Shown here in pieces: positions 23,352 through 34,722 of a stretch of DNA of 64,000 bases (its first letter is position 1; the number at the start of each line of letters is the position of its first letter). The position numbers were made by a program, and so were the translations under genes. Under the pieces are notes generated by a model, which was not told the origin of the DNA, did not search any database, and saw only the letters and a list, made by a program, of their open reading frames with translations. This stretch comes from Tolypeutes matacus (Eukaryota; Chordata; Mammalia; Cingulata; Chlamyphoridae): the NCBI GenBank assembly GCA_026826555.1, contig JAKSZT010017954.1, positions 1,933,825 to 1,997,824 of the forward strand, written 5' to 3'.

Positions 23352-23544
23352 TCTTCCCCATATTTAATCTGAGTTTAATGTGGTGCCTGCAGGAGCAGAT
23401 GATTGAATTCATTTGGCTTCTCACTTCATTACTGCTCTGTCCAGGACCTGCTTTCATCTTGTTTTATTTTTTGTCATCTCCATCTCCAGCCCACTTATTC
23501 CCCCCTGCCAGGCACGCACTCTAGCCGGTTTGTTGCAGTTTACC

Positions 23545-24045
23545 CATGGCTGTGTAACAAATTACCCCAAAACTAGCAGTTTAAAACAATAAACATTTAT
23601 TATCTGAAAGGTTCTGAGGGTCCAGATTCTGGGAACAGCTTAGCTGGGCAGTTCTGGGCCAGGGGCTCTTGTGAGGTTGCAGTCAAACCGTTGGGGGCAG
23701 TAGTTACACGAAGACTCAACTGCACCGGGAAGACCCATTTCCAAGACGGCCTCAGTCCCTTGCCACTTGGGGCCTCTCCACAGGGCTATCTGAGCATTTT
23801 CACAGTACAGCAGCTGCCTTCCCTCATAGCAAGTGATTCAAGAGAGAGAGAAAGAAGCAGAAGCCTCACTGTCCTTTACGACCTACCCTCGGAAGTGACA
23901 TCTACCACCTTTGCCATATCCTTGTGGTCACACAGGCCACACCATCCTGACACCAGGTGGGTGGGGATTGTTCCAGGGAGCAGGATTCCTGTGGGGCCAT
24001 CTGGGAGGCTGGGAGGCTGGCTACCACCGTCCTGGAATGTGTGTA
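23545..24045 (-). mobile_element. MaLR-type LTR, antisense
   Basis: The plus strand shows GGCTGTGTAACAAATTACCC, AAACAATAAACATTTATTAT, GGCCTCTCCACAGGGCTATC and GGGAGGCTGGCTACCA. This is the antisense layout of MaLR-type LTRs. The exact family was not determined. Confidence 0.6.
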
Positions 24046-24079
24046 CGAAATATTTCAGATGTCTTTAAACGATTTTGTG

Positions 24080-24620
24080 CTCTTGTCTTCGTTTTGTTTC
24101 TTACATTTTCCACTCAACACCATTTAAGCCGGTACACACCATTCAACATATGTTGAATCAGGTGCTTCTCCCTCCTGCATAAAAGTCCCCAGTGGATCTC
24201 CCCCATATATGACTTGTCCATCCCCCCAGCGACGCCCTGCAATGAGCATTCTCTGGAATGGTGGGAACATTTCTCTGGGACTTTAACCCAGAAGTAAGGG
24301 AGCTAAGAAACAGGCCAATCATCTCACTAAATTCTGCCAGACTGGTTTCCAGAAGGACAGTCTGAAGGTACAACCCCAGTAGCAATACATGAGGGTTTCT
24401 ATTTCCCCACATCCTCCCCAATCCTTGTTATTATCCAGCTTCCTTTTTTTTTTTTTTTTTCCCAATCTAATGAAAATAAAGGGGCATCTCAGTTTTCATT
24501 TGCATTTCTCGGCTTCCTAGTGAGTTTAAACATCTCATCATATATGTGCCAGTCATTTGAATTTATGTTTCTAGGGCTTGTCTGTTCATAACCTTTAAAA
24601 ATGGGATTTTAAAAAATCTT
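24080..24620 (-). repeat. Old L1 fragment, antisense
   Basis: Motifs such as AGACTGGTTTCCAGAAGGAC, AGTAGCAATACATGAGGGTT and TTTGCATTTCTCGGCTTCC are those of antisense old L1 3' sequence. A poly-T tract (24447-24462) interrupts it. Confidence 0.65.
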
Positions 24621-25358
24621 TTTCTTGTTGATTTACGGGAGATCCTAGAGGCAGACTTACTGTGAAGTTAACGAAGCTGCAGCCTCAGGGCTTGCACTTA
24701 TATGAGGCAGAAACAAATCAATAGAAGAGAAGAGAGGGTGAAACAGGCCCATTTATACAGGAGGACTTGTGATAAGCACAGTCCTGCAAAGCAATGGAGG
24801 AGAAAGTGAGTGTTTAGTGCAATAAATAAAGTGGGATTCGTACCGGATAATGGCTTTCAAGAGTCACATGCCTCCTTCTTCTTAAAAAGGGTGGGCAGTA
24901 CTGTCTGAGTTCAGGGGCCACAACAATTAGATCTGCTGCTGGAGGGCATATATGCATTATATCTTCTAGGTATTAATCGTCTGTCAACTTTAGACCCTAC
25001 AAAGGGCTTCTCTTATTCTGTCTGTTAGTATCATTCACTGCATTCTTTGTTGGACAGAAAACCTTAATTCTGAAGTTATCCAATCCATCAATTTTTTTTT
25101 TTTTTTTTTTTTCCTAGTTAGTGCTCTGGTGTTTTCATGTAGGAATTCCAATCCCACTTCAACATGACACATATATTCTCCTACATGTCCTTCCATGAAT
25201 TCTGTCATTTAGCTTTTCACATTTAAGCCTTTACTGTACCTGGAGCTCACCTTTGGATGAGGCAGGCAGCCAAGTGCGCTCCTTGTTAGAGTAATTCTAG
25301 ATAGTATATAAGGTTTGTTATGAGAGTAAGCATCTGTTTAATTTTTTTTTTTAATTTT
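24621..25358 (-). repeat. Old L1 antisense pieces with an unclassified insert
   Basis: From 24950 to about 25260 the text (TAGGTATTAATCGTCTGTCA, TTTACTGTACCTGGAGCTC) continues antisense old L1. The 24640-24945 part, with a CAATAAATAAAG stretch, looks like a separate inserted repeat I cannot name. Confidence 0.45.
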
Positions 25359-25460
<102 letters not shown>

Positions 25461-25860
25461 NNNNNNNNNNNNNNNNNNNNNNNNNNNNNNNNNNNNNNNN
25501 NNNNNNNNNNNNNNNNNNNNNNNNNNNNNNNNNNNNNNNNNNNNNNNNNNNNNNNNNNNNNNNNNNNNNNNNNNNNNNNNNNNNNNNNNNNNNNNNNNNN
25601 NNNNNNNNNNNNNNNNNNNNNNNNNNNNNNNNNNNNNNNNNNNNNNNNNNNNNNNNNNNNNNNNNNNNNNNNNNNNNNNNNNNNNNNNNNNNNNNNNNNN
25701 NNNNNNNNNNNNNNNNNNNNNNNNNNNNNNNNNNNNNNNNNNNNNNNNNNNNNNNNNNNNNNNNNNNNNNNNNNNNNNNNNNNNNNNNNNNNNNNNNNNN
25801 NNNNNNNNNNNNNNNNNNNNNNNNNNNNNNNNNNNNNNNNNNNNNNNNNNNNNNNNNNNN
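25461..25860. other. Assembly gap (400 N)
   Basis: Exactly 400 undetermined bases. The size may be a placeholder estimate. Both flanks are L1 ORF2 sequence, so a repeat probably caused the gap. Any reading frame drawn through it is meaningless. Confidence 0.99.
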
Positions 25861-26092
25861 ACACTGACACAACAAGAAATACAAGAACTTAACAAACCAA
25901 TCACAATGAAGGAGATCGAATCCGTCATCAAAAATCTCCCAGCAAAGAAAAGTCCAGGACCAGATGGCTTCACAGGTGAATTCTACCCAGCATTTCTAAA
26001 AGAATTAACACCAATCCTGTTTAAACTCTTCCAAAAAATGGAAGAGGACGGAAAATTACCCAACACATTTTATGAAGCTAACATATAAAAAA
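25861..26092 (+). mobile_element. L1 ORF2 fragment (upstream RT region), right of gap
   Basis: The plus strand encodes [20 protein letters not shown] and [13 protein letters not shown], then [11 protein letters not shown] and a stop. In an intact L1 this region lies upstream of the [11 protein letters not shown] segment found to the left of the gap, so the order here is reversed. Confidence 0.9.
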
Positions 26093-26160
26093 AATTTATA
26101 TGTAACCATTACATTTAATTGGGAAATGTATATATTTATTCATCTGTGTTTACTTTTAAG

Positions 26161-27183
<1,023 letters not shown>

Positions 27184-27198
27184 TACTTTTTAGTTTTT

Positions 27199-27379
27199 GT
27201 TTTTTTTTAAAGATTTTATTTATTTATTCATTTATCCCCCCCTTGCTGCTTGTGCTCTCTGGGTCAGCCAACCACGCCGTGCGGGCGGGCCTGCCCTCAC
27301 CAGGAGGCCCCGGGAACCGAACCCGGGGCCTCCCATATGGTAAACGGGAGCCCCACTGATTGAGCCACAGCCGCTTCCC
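27199..27379 (-). mobile_element. DAS-III-like SINE, minus strand
   Basis: A poly-T/AAAGATTTTATTTATTTATT start, ATTTATCCCCCCCTTGCTGC, CGGGAACCGAACCCGGGGCC and an end at GAGCCACAGCCGCTTCCC. It is inserted beside the RPSA retrocopy. Confidence 0.94.
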
Positions 27380-27385
27380 AAGAAG

Positions 27386-27453
27386 TAATTTTATTTTATT
27401 TTATTTTATTTTATTTTATTTTATTTTATTTTATTTTATTTTATTTTATTTTA
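27386..27453 (+). repeat. (TTTTA)n simple repeat
   Basis: About thirteen near-perfect TTTTA units. It is the expanded A-rich tail of the adjoining minus-strand SINE and is likely unstable in length. Confidence 0.95.
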
Positions 27454-27533
27454 CCGGGAGGTCCCGGGGATCGAACCCAGGTCCCTCCATATGGAAGACG
27501 GACGCCCAACCAGTTGAGCCACATCTGCCCCCA
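27454..27533 (-). mobile_element. DAS-type SINE, minus strand, with duplicated flank
   Basis: TACCGGGAGGTCCCGGGGAT, CGAACCCAGG and GAGCCACATCTGCCCCC. The 14-mer ACTTTTTAGTTTTT lies right after it (27534-27547) and also at 27185-27198, so both SINEs share one duplicated target. Confidence 0.92.
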
Positions 27534-27707
27534 ACTTTTTAGTTTTTAATTGCTTATGTTTTCAATTATTAAATGTACAAAATAAAGTTAAAAAAAAAAA
27601 GAGGGGCGTGGGGAATGTGGGGGCTCAATGAACAGTTAAAGTGACAGCTTTGTCTGCCTCTGAAACAAGGAAAAAATATCTCAAAGGAGAAAAAAAAATT
27701 AACTGAG

Positions 27708-27808
27708 GGGGGCGGATGTGGCTCAAATGGTTGGGCAATGGTCTCCCATATGGAGGGACCTGGGTTCAATCCCCGGGACCTCCCGGTAAAAAGAAAAAAA
27801 AAAAAAAT
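27708..27808 (+). mobile_element. DAS-type SINE with 9-bp target-site duplication
   Basis: GGGGGCGGATGTGGCTCAAA, B-box GGGTTCAATCCCC, CCTCCCGGTAAAAAG and a poly-A. TTAACTGAG is repeated at 27699-27707 and 27809-27817. Confidence 0.92.
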
Positions 27809-27817
27809 TTAACTGAG

Positions 27818-28811
27818 CATCGACATGTCATGCCCTTTCCACCACGGCACCTCATCGCCCCTCCCAGCAGTCCCGGGGGGCAGGAATTACTGTCCCCTTC
27901 GCACAGCAGGAGCACGCACGGAGGCTTGCAGATGGCATGTGGTATGCCCATGGACTGTTCCCCAGAGAAGCCCTTGCTCTGCCCCACTCTGACCCCAGAG
28001 GCCTTTCTAGAAAGCAGACGGTCACACACTCAAGGGACGTTCGAGGAGCTTCCAGCACTGCACTTGGCGCTTACCTTCATCTGAGCACAGGCCAAGCATG
28101 AGCACCTCATGCTCCCCAGGGGTGGCGACTGCCTTCCTTCCTAGGGGTGCTGGGCGGTCGCCTTCCTTTCTATCTGCCCAATTCCTTCAATGCCCTTCTT
28201 ACATATGGGAAATTAAGTTCCTGCCTTAAGTGTGCCGGGAGCCAGCGCTAGCCATACGATGCCTTTGTGCGAATCATGGAAAGGCAGCCCTCCTCCAGGC
28301 ACACTCAGCCTTCAACCCGCAACTGGGCACTCTAACACACGGTCCACCCATGGCACGGGCCTGAGCCCCCACTGCCCACGAGAGCAGCGAGAGGGCGCGG
28401 GTTCCCATGCTCCCTTGCAACCAGGTGCCTGCTGTCAATGCCAGACCAAAGAAGCAGATGGCATGGCAAGTGTATCCTGGTCAGGGCAGCGGCCGCCACG
28501 CCCAGCTTCTAGAGGTGACAGGGCCAGAAGCTCCCATGCCAGGACCCAGGCGATGCAGCACACTCCCTGGCTGACTGTGTGGTCTCCATCTCATGGTCTC
28601 AATGAGAGGGCCGAGGGTTCTCAGCCCTCTCAGTGCTTCCAGGAGCTACCGACTACCCTTTAAAAGGTTTTTTCTCCACTTAATTAACCGTAGTTGGTTT
28701 CTGCTGTTTGCAGCTAAGAACGAATGGAAATAGGGAGTTTCCTGGGCCTCCCTAACGGTTGTACTGGGCAGTTGAAAGAGACCCCACTTTTGCACATACT
28801 TCTACCTGGTT
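27818..28811. other. Intergenic sequence, no gene recognised
   Basis: Mixed composition. Open frames on both strands at 27852-28663 overlap and lack similarity to any family I know. Confidence 0.45.
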
Positions 28812-28829
28812 AAAAATGGTTAGGAGGGG

Positions 28830-29418
28830 GAAGCGGATGTGGTTCAAGCAATTGAGCTCCTGCCTACCACACGGGAGGTCCCAGGTTCGGTTCCCGGTAC
28901 CTCCAAGGAAGAAGAGCAAGACAGCAAGCTGGTGCAATGGGCAGGCGTGGTGAGCTGACGCAACAAGATGACACAACAAGGGAAGCGGCTGTGGCTCAAT
29001 TAGTAGGGCTCCCGTTTACCATATGGGAGGCCCCGGGTTCGGTTCCCGGGTCCTCCTGGTGAAGGCAAGCCCGCCCGCCCGCACGGTGTGGTTAGCTGAC
29101 CCAGCGAGCACAAGCAGCAAGGGGGGGATAAATGAATAAATAAATAAAATCCTTAAAAAAAAAAAAAAAAAAAAAAAGATGACACAACAAGGAGACACAA
29201 AGAGGAAAGACAATGAGAGACATAACAAACCAGGGAGCTGAGGTGGCTCAAGCAATTGGGTACCTCTTTCCCACATGGGAGGTCCCAGGTTTGGTTCCTG
29301 GTGCCTCCTAAAGAGAAGATGAGTGGACACAGAGAGCACACAGCAAATGGACATAGAAAGCAGAGTCAGCGAGCACAAAACAATGAGGGGAGTAATAAAT
29401 AAATAATAAATTTTTTTA
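28830..29418 (+). mobile_element. Dimeric DAS-type SINE carrying a nested DAS-III-like SINE
   Basis: The outer element (GGAAGCGGATGTGGTTCAAG head) is flanked by an 18-bp perfect duplication, AAAAATGGTTAGGAGGGG at 28812-28829 and 29419-29436. Within it a complete DAS-III-like SINE (28981-29176) is flanked by AGATGACACAACAAG at 28966-28980 and 29177-29191. The outer element resumes with GAGACACAAAGAGG and a second tRNA-like unit near 29236. Confidence 0.95.
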
Positions 29419-29436
29419 AAAAATGGTTAGGAGGGG

Positions 29437-29521
29437 AGTGGGTGTAGTTCAGTGGTTGAATGCCTGCTTCCCACGTACAAGGTCCTGGGTTCAATCCTCG
29501 ATACCTCCTAAAAAAATAAAG
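29437..29521 (+). mobile_element. DAS-type SINE (short A-tailed subtype)
   Basis: GTGGGTGTAGTTCAGTGGTT, GCCTGCTTCCCACG, GGGTTCAATCC and a CCTCCTAAAAAAATAAA tail. GGTTAGGA occurs before and after it (near 29426 and 29521), the same target motif as the outer element next to it. Confidence 0.88.
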
Positions 29522-29739
29522 GTTAGGAAATGATCCAGCAAAGCGAGAGGAGAGGTGGTAAGAGACGGGCGGAGGGCAGGCAGATGCCAGAGATTCTGTT
29601 ATTCTTTTATCCAAAAATATAAGTCCAGGACTGCCTTGACTAGAGGACCAGATAATTGGATGCTTCATCCCAAATATCAGTAACATTAAAATTAACAGCA
29701 TTAACTTAATACTTTGCTGAAACAAAGACACCAATGTTG

Positions 29740-29880
29740 GGTTTAAGAGTATAAAGAGGTAGCATTAGTCATAATAGCCAGAAAGTGGAAATAACTCAAA
29801 TGCCCATTAACAGATGAGTGGATAATTAAAAATGGTATATCCATACAGCAGAACAGTATTCGACAACTAAAAGGAATGAA
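29740..29880 (+). repeat. Old L1 (L1M-type) 3' region, upstream part
   Basis: AATAGCCAGAAAGTGGAAAT, AACTCAAATGCCCATTAACA and ATCCATACAGCAGAACAGTA are typical of old L1 3' regions. It continues at 30630 after a SINE cluster. Confidence 0.85.
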
Positions 29881-29881
29881 G

Positions 29882-30629
29882 TGGGGAAGCGGATGTGGCT
29901 CAAGCAATTGGGCTCCCACCTACCACATGGAAGGTCCATGGTTCAGTTCCTGGTGCCTCCTAAAGAAGACAGCGAGCTGGTGCAATGGGTAGGCGTGGCA
30001 AGCTGACACAACAAGATGATGCAACAAGAGACATAAGAAGAAAAACATAATGAGAGACACAACAAAGCAGGGAGCAGAGGTTCCTGGTGCTTCCTAAAGA
30101 GGACAAGCAGGATGGCAAGCTGGCGTGATGGGCAGGCATGGCAAGTTGATGTGACAAGATGACGCAACAAGAGAAATAAGAGGAAAAACATAACGATAGA
30201 CACAACAAAGCAGGGAATGGAGGTGGCTTAAGTGATTAGGCACCTCCCTCCCACATTGGAGGTCCCAGGTTTTGTTCCTGGTGCCTCCGAAAAGAAACAA
30301 AGAAGATGAACAGGGAAGCAGATGTGGCTCAAGTGGTTGGGCTCCCGTTTATCATGTGGGAGGCCCTGGGTTCGATTCCTGGGGCCTCTTGGTGAAGGCA
30401 AGCTGGCCTGCATGGCGCGGTGAGCTGGCGCAGCAAGATGATGCAACAAAGGGAGACAAGCAGACATAGAAAAAAGCACAGCAAATGGACACAGCTAGCA
30501 CAAGCATCAAGGGGGGGGGGATAAATAAATGAATAAAATAAGTCTTTAAAAAAAAAAGAAGACAAAGAGACACAGTAAGTGCAAACAATGAGGGGGTGAG
30601 GCAAGATAAATAAAACAAACAAAAACAGG
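29882..30629 (+). mobile_element. Multi-unit DAS-type SINE cluster inside an L1
   Basis: At least three tRNA-like units and their bodies stand in tandem: heads at 29882, about 30225 and 30312. The last (GGGAAGCAGATGTGGCTCAA to a poly-A near 30559) is nested within the others, with AAGAAGA-like sequence on both sides. AGGAATGAA on either side of the cluster (about 29871 and 30628) marks the first insertion into the L1. Confidence 0.85.
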
Positions 30630-30990
30630 AATGAAATGCTGATGAGCATGCCACATGGATGAGCCTTGAAAACACTGTGCAAGTAAAAGGAGCCAGACAT
30701 AAAAGGCCATTTAAATGATTCCATTTATATGAAATGTCCAGAAGAGACAAATCCATGGAGGCAGAAAGTAGATTAGTGGTTGCCAGTGGCTGGGGGGAAA
30801 GGGGGAAATGGGGTGACTGTTAATGGGTACGGGGATTCTTTCTGAGGTCATGAAAATGTTCTAAAATTGATTGCAGTGATGGTGGCATAAGCTTGTGAAT
30901 ATGCTAAAAACCATTGGATTGTACACTTTAAATGGGTATATTGTGTAATATGTGAATTATATCTCAATAAAGCTGATATTTTTAAAAAGA
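30630..30990 (+). repeat. Old L1 (L1M-type) 3' end, downstream part
   Basis: GGTTGCCAGTGGCTGGGGGG, AAAATGTTCTAAAATTGATT, GGATTGTACACTTTAAATGG and ATTATATCTCAATAAAGCTG form the classic old mammalian L1 3' UTR end. Confidence 0.92.
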
Positions 30991-31014
30991 GTGTGAAGAT
31001 GTATTTGCATTTTA

Positions 31015-31155
31015 TGATTCATTCAGTCAACAAATATTTTTAAGCACCTTCTGGGGGCCTGGTACTGTGCTAGCTCTGGGGATACCCTGGTGAACAAAAC
31101 CAGATGTGGTCCCTGCCCTCCTGGAGTTTACAGTCTAGTGGAGGTGATGCCAAAA
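31015..31155 (+). repeat. L2-like LINE 3' fragment
   Basis: TTCATTCAGTCAACAAATAT, GGGGGCCTGGTACTGTGCTA and CTGGAGTTTACAGTCTAGTG. It resumes after the insertion at 31440. Confidence 0.75.
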
Positions 31156-31156
31156 T

Positions 31157-31445
31157 CAAAAGCTCATACTTTAAACAAAAGAAATACAATTTAATTTTTA
31201 AAAAATTTAAAAAGATGGGAAGAGGCTGTGGCTCAATCAGTGGGGCTCCCGTTTACCATATGGGAGGCCCCGGGTTCGGTTCCCGGGGCCTCCTGGTGGG
31301 GGCGGGCCCGCCCGCACGGCGTGGTTAGCTGACCCAGCGAGCACAAGCAGCAAGGGGGGGATAAATGAATAAATAAATAAATCAATGTTTAAAAAAAAAA
31401 AAAAATTTTTTTAAAAGAAAAAAAAAGCTCATACTTTTAAACAAA
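31157..31445 (+). mobile_element. DAS-III-like SINE within an interval bounded by a long duplication
   Basis: The SINE proper is about 31216-31400 (GGAAGAGGCTGTGGCTCAAT, GGGTTCGGTTCCCGGGG). About 21 bp, AAAGCTCATACTTT then AAACAAA, occurs on both sides at about 31158 and 31425. The duplicated target is therefore longer than usual, or an earlier insertion is nested here. Confidence 0.8.
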
Positions 31446-31765
31446 TAACTACTAAATGAAAAGCATGCTATGAAGGGAAAGAACGTGGCTCTAAGGAGAG
31501 CTGAGGGGTCAGGGAGGATTTCCTTGAAGAGGTGACATTTGACATTTGAGCAGAGCAATGAACTAGAGGAAGGGGAGAAAAGCAGAGGGATGTTCTACAG
31601 AGAGGGGACAGCAAGTGTAAAGGCCCTGTGGCAGGAGGGGCCGAACAAAGGCCTATTTGAGGCTGGAGTAGAGAGAGCAAGGAATCATGGAGGCCTCGTG
31701 ATCGAGACGATGGATCTGGATTCTGCTCTTGCAACATCAAGTCCCTGAAGGCTGCGAGCAGGGGT
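31446..31765 (+). repeat. L2-like repeat, continued
   Basis: GAAGAGGTGACATTTGACAT, GGGACAGCAAGTGTAAAGGC and CCCTGTGGCAGGAGGGG match the region that follows L2-type ends in mammals. The family name is tentative. Confidence 0.5.
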
Positions 31766-32072
31766 GGGATAATCTGGTCCTTCCAGATGGATGTGGGGTC
31801 AGGAATGGAAAAGGGGAGCCCAGCAGGGTACAGATACTGCTATCTCCGTGAGAGATCACTGAGATGTCATGGTGGGTGGAGTAGGGATTTCAGGGACGAT
31901 GGAGAGAAACAGAGGACGTAAAGAGAAAATGGGGGCGGGGGGGTTGGCCTGATTTCCTGGTTCCCACCTGCTGTCTTCTTGATTCCTTTGATTTGGGGCT
32001 CTATGAATGAATCATCTGCGAGTCACCACCCCCACTGGTTGCTATTTTCCCTTTTTAACAATGAACTTGTTT

Positions 32073-32262
32073 CTTTTTTGTTTTGTTTTGTTTTTTAAAG
32101 ATTTTATTTATTTATTCATTTATCCCCCCCTTGCTACTTGTGCTCGCTGGGTCAGCCAACCACGCGTGCGGGCCCGCCCTCACCAGGAGGCCCCGGGAAC
32201 CGAACCTGGGGCCTCCCATATGGTAAACGGGAGCCCTACTGATTGAGCCACAGCCGCTTCCC
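32073..32262 (-). mobile_element. DAS-III-like SINE, minus strand, 15-bp target-site duplication
   Basis: A (TTTTG)n start, ATTTATTTATTCATTTATCC, GGGAACCGAACCTGGGGCC and GAGCCACAGCCGCTTCCC. ACAATGAACTTGTTT occurs at 32058-32072 and 32263-32277. Confidence 0.95.
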
Positions 32263-32277
32263 ACAATGAACTTGTTT

Positions 32278-34335
32278 TTAATACTGAACCCTTTCTTAGG
32301 CTATGGGCAATGGATTTTAAGGTGCTTCCCCAAATACAGTCCTACAGAAAATACAAAATGCCATGTAATAGAAGACTCCCCACCACGTGGTTCCAGCTAT
32401 GCACAGCACTCAGGGCTCTCTCAGTTGGCCCACCCGGGGCCAGGGTCTGTCCACTGGCCCTCGCCTGTGTGACGCCTTGGCACGATTCCATGGGGCCCAG
32501 TGTGACAATGCCCATGCCAGGTGGTGACCTGCTTCTGTGGGCCCCTGCTTCCCATGGATTCTCTGAAACCTTGGGGCAGGACACCCCCACAGCAAGGCGG
32601 GCTCAGAGGGTGGCCTGCAGCCAATCCAGGGCAGGTTCCAGCTTTGTAACACAGTAACAATTGGCTAAATTTCTGGGGGAATTCACCAGCTGTTCAGATG
32701 ACAACCCCAGAATCCGTCTTTCTGAAGATCTGCTCTAAAGGAAGCTGGGACGGCGGAAGCACTTTCGGAACATTGTGCAGGGAAACAGAGCCCTGATTCT
32801 TCTTGCCACAGACCCTGGGGACCCCTACCCTCGTCCAAGTGCCTCCATTTTATGTTCATGTCCGTCCCGGCAACCAGGACATGGCCTCCTCCCTCTGGCT
32901 CATCTCCCCATATGCAAAGTCCCCAGTTCCTCCGGCCACCTCCTGAATATTTCTAGAGTTCACCCCCTCCTCTCCAACCCCCCGTGTCTGCCCTAGTCCA
33001 GTCCTGGTTCCGTCTATCCCCCTTGCTGGCCTCCCAGCCACCACTTCCTGCTGCCACCCCCAGCCATCATCCATGTCACCTGGGGACAGGATGGTTTACA
33101 GTCCTGAGTCACTCTCTCTCTTTCTCCTTCCTTCTTCCCTCTCTATTTGACTAACTTCCATTTGCCCTTCAAGACTCAGCTCGGGAATCACCCCTAGGAG
33201 GCTCCTCAAGCCCCCTGGTGGGGTCAGTCGTCCCTCCTGGGCTCCCCCGACCCCTGGGCTACACTTTACAGACTTCACCCCACCTGGCACCGCTGTTTGA
33301 AGCCGTCTCCCCAGTGGAGGCTGAGGGGCAGGGCCTGGGCAACCCCCAGGGGGTGAGAACAGTCCCTCAAGTGGGCCCGGGAGTCTACTCAGCACCTGGG
33401 GCAGCCGTGGGCACGCCCGGGGCACCACAGGGCTGTGCCCACCACCAGCACAGATTCCGGCACTAAGAGCAAGCCCCAGATGGACCCTAGGACACACAAA
33501 CCTGCGGCAATTCCTGCTCCCAGCTGATCCCCGTTTCCCTCAGGAAACCCTGGTGGAGCTCTCTTCCCCCCTGCCCAGACCCTCCTGGGCCTGGCCCCTA
33601 ACTGGGCATCTGGGGCCTCCCGGGTCTCCCCGCCTGGTGCTGCAGTCAGGCCTGGACAGGACACTGTGGGACTGGCGCTGCTGGGGGTAGCTGGCGAAGG
33701 GGGCAGGGGACACTTTGAGCTCCCCACCCCCCAAATCCAAGAAGCAGAGAGTGACGTGGGCTTCACAGTAGCCAGACTTCCAAAGTGGCTGCCCAAAGCA
33801 GCTGGCTTCCCGACTGCTGGGACCAAAGCCAGCCTGCCTACACCTGGACAGGTGGTGCGGCTGCCAAGCGCGCAGGCAGGAAGCTGCACTGAGGTGGGCC
33901 TGCTGGCACCTGAACGCGTCAGTGGACTGATGAGGGGCCCCAAAGTAGGGAGAGCAATCCAGGAAAGGCTCAGGGCAGTGGGGGGCTGGTGGCAGGGACC
34001 AGCTGGGCTTCCAGCAACGAACCTGTCTCAGCACCAGGACTCACATGGCTCAGGGCGTTTATTCACCTCCAAGGAAGCAGCGGTCAGGCTAGAGGGGCCC
34101 GCGGGGTGGCCCAGGGCACACGGGGTGGGTGGACAGAGGGCCACCGAGCCTCCATTTCTCTATCTGAAAAAAAGGCTGCGACTGTGCAGATTGAGTGAGA
34201 GTGTAGTGCTCCTGGCACACAGGAGGTCCTCAAGCTCATCCCTCTGACTTGCCGAGGGGAAGCCTGCAGCGCTGACCTCCACCGATCCCGCCGAGCGGCC
34301 TCAGCTCCCCAACCTCCCGACGGCCAAGAGAGGCC
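32278..34335. other. Intergenic sequence downstream of UPK3B, no gene recognised
   Basis: GC-rich. An L2-like antisense trace occurs near 33165-33215 (CCTTCAAGACTCAGCTC). Open frames at 33389-34247 on both strands overlap and have no family I recognise. Confidence 0.45.
34058..34063 (-). promoter_or_regulatory. UPK3B: Candidate UPK3B polyadenylation signal
   Basis: I saw no AATAAA or ATTAAA on the minus strand between the UPK3B stop codon (35271) and this AATAAA, about 1.2 kb downstream. It is the first plausible signal. A non-canonical hexamer nearer the stop is possible, so the assignment is tentative. Confidence 0.35.
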
Positions 34336-34442
34336 ACCGGGCGCTCTGCCTATGGACGGAGTGCGCATGCGCGCGTGCCGTGCCGTGCCGCTGCCGAGGC
34401 TGCAGCGCCCCGGCGCCCCCGTGTGGCGATGGAACCACCGGC
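34336..34442. promoter_or_regulatory. CpG-rich patch with NRF1 core motif
   Basis: TGCGCATGCGC (34362-34372) is a perfect palindromic NRF1 core. It sits in about 100 bases with many CpGs (GCGCGTGCCGTGCCGTGCCG follows). NRF1 cores are typical of housekeeping promoters, yet no coding exon starts nearby. The function is inferred. Confidence 0.45.
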
Positions 34443-34654
34443 CTTGCGGGCAGTCAACGCTTGAGGGATTGGAGTCCCAAGAGTGTCCTTTCTGGTGATT
34501 GGCTCAGGGGGCTCTCCGGCCCCAAAGAACCCATGAGGGTGATTGTTGAGGGAATGTGAGCCCGAGGGTATGTGACAGTCTGAGTCCGACCGCACCCCCA
34601 GCAGTAACAGGCCCCATCTGGACACGTGGTGTTGTGAGCAGTGTCTCTGCCTGA

Positions 34655-34722
34655 GGCCCATGTCTAACACTGTGTGTGCACACAGCAGGCACTCAATAAA
34701 TGTTTGTGGAATGAGTGGACAA
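34655..34722 (+). repeat. MIR/L2-type 3' end fragment
   Basis: GCACACAGCAGGCACTCAAT, then AAATGTTTGTGGAATGAGTGG, is the shared end of MIR and L2 elements. Confidence 0.6.

Noticed and set aside
28812..30640. Regularly recurring repeats that might suggest a CRISPR-like array
   Set aside because: Units are tRNA-derived SINEs with poly-A tails and nested duplications in a mammalian genome. There are no uniform short repeats with unique spacers.
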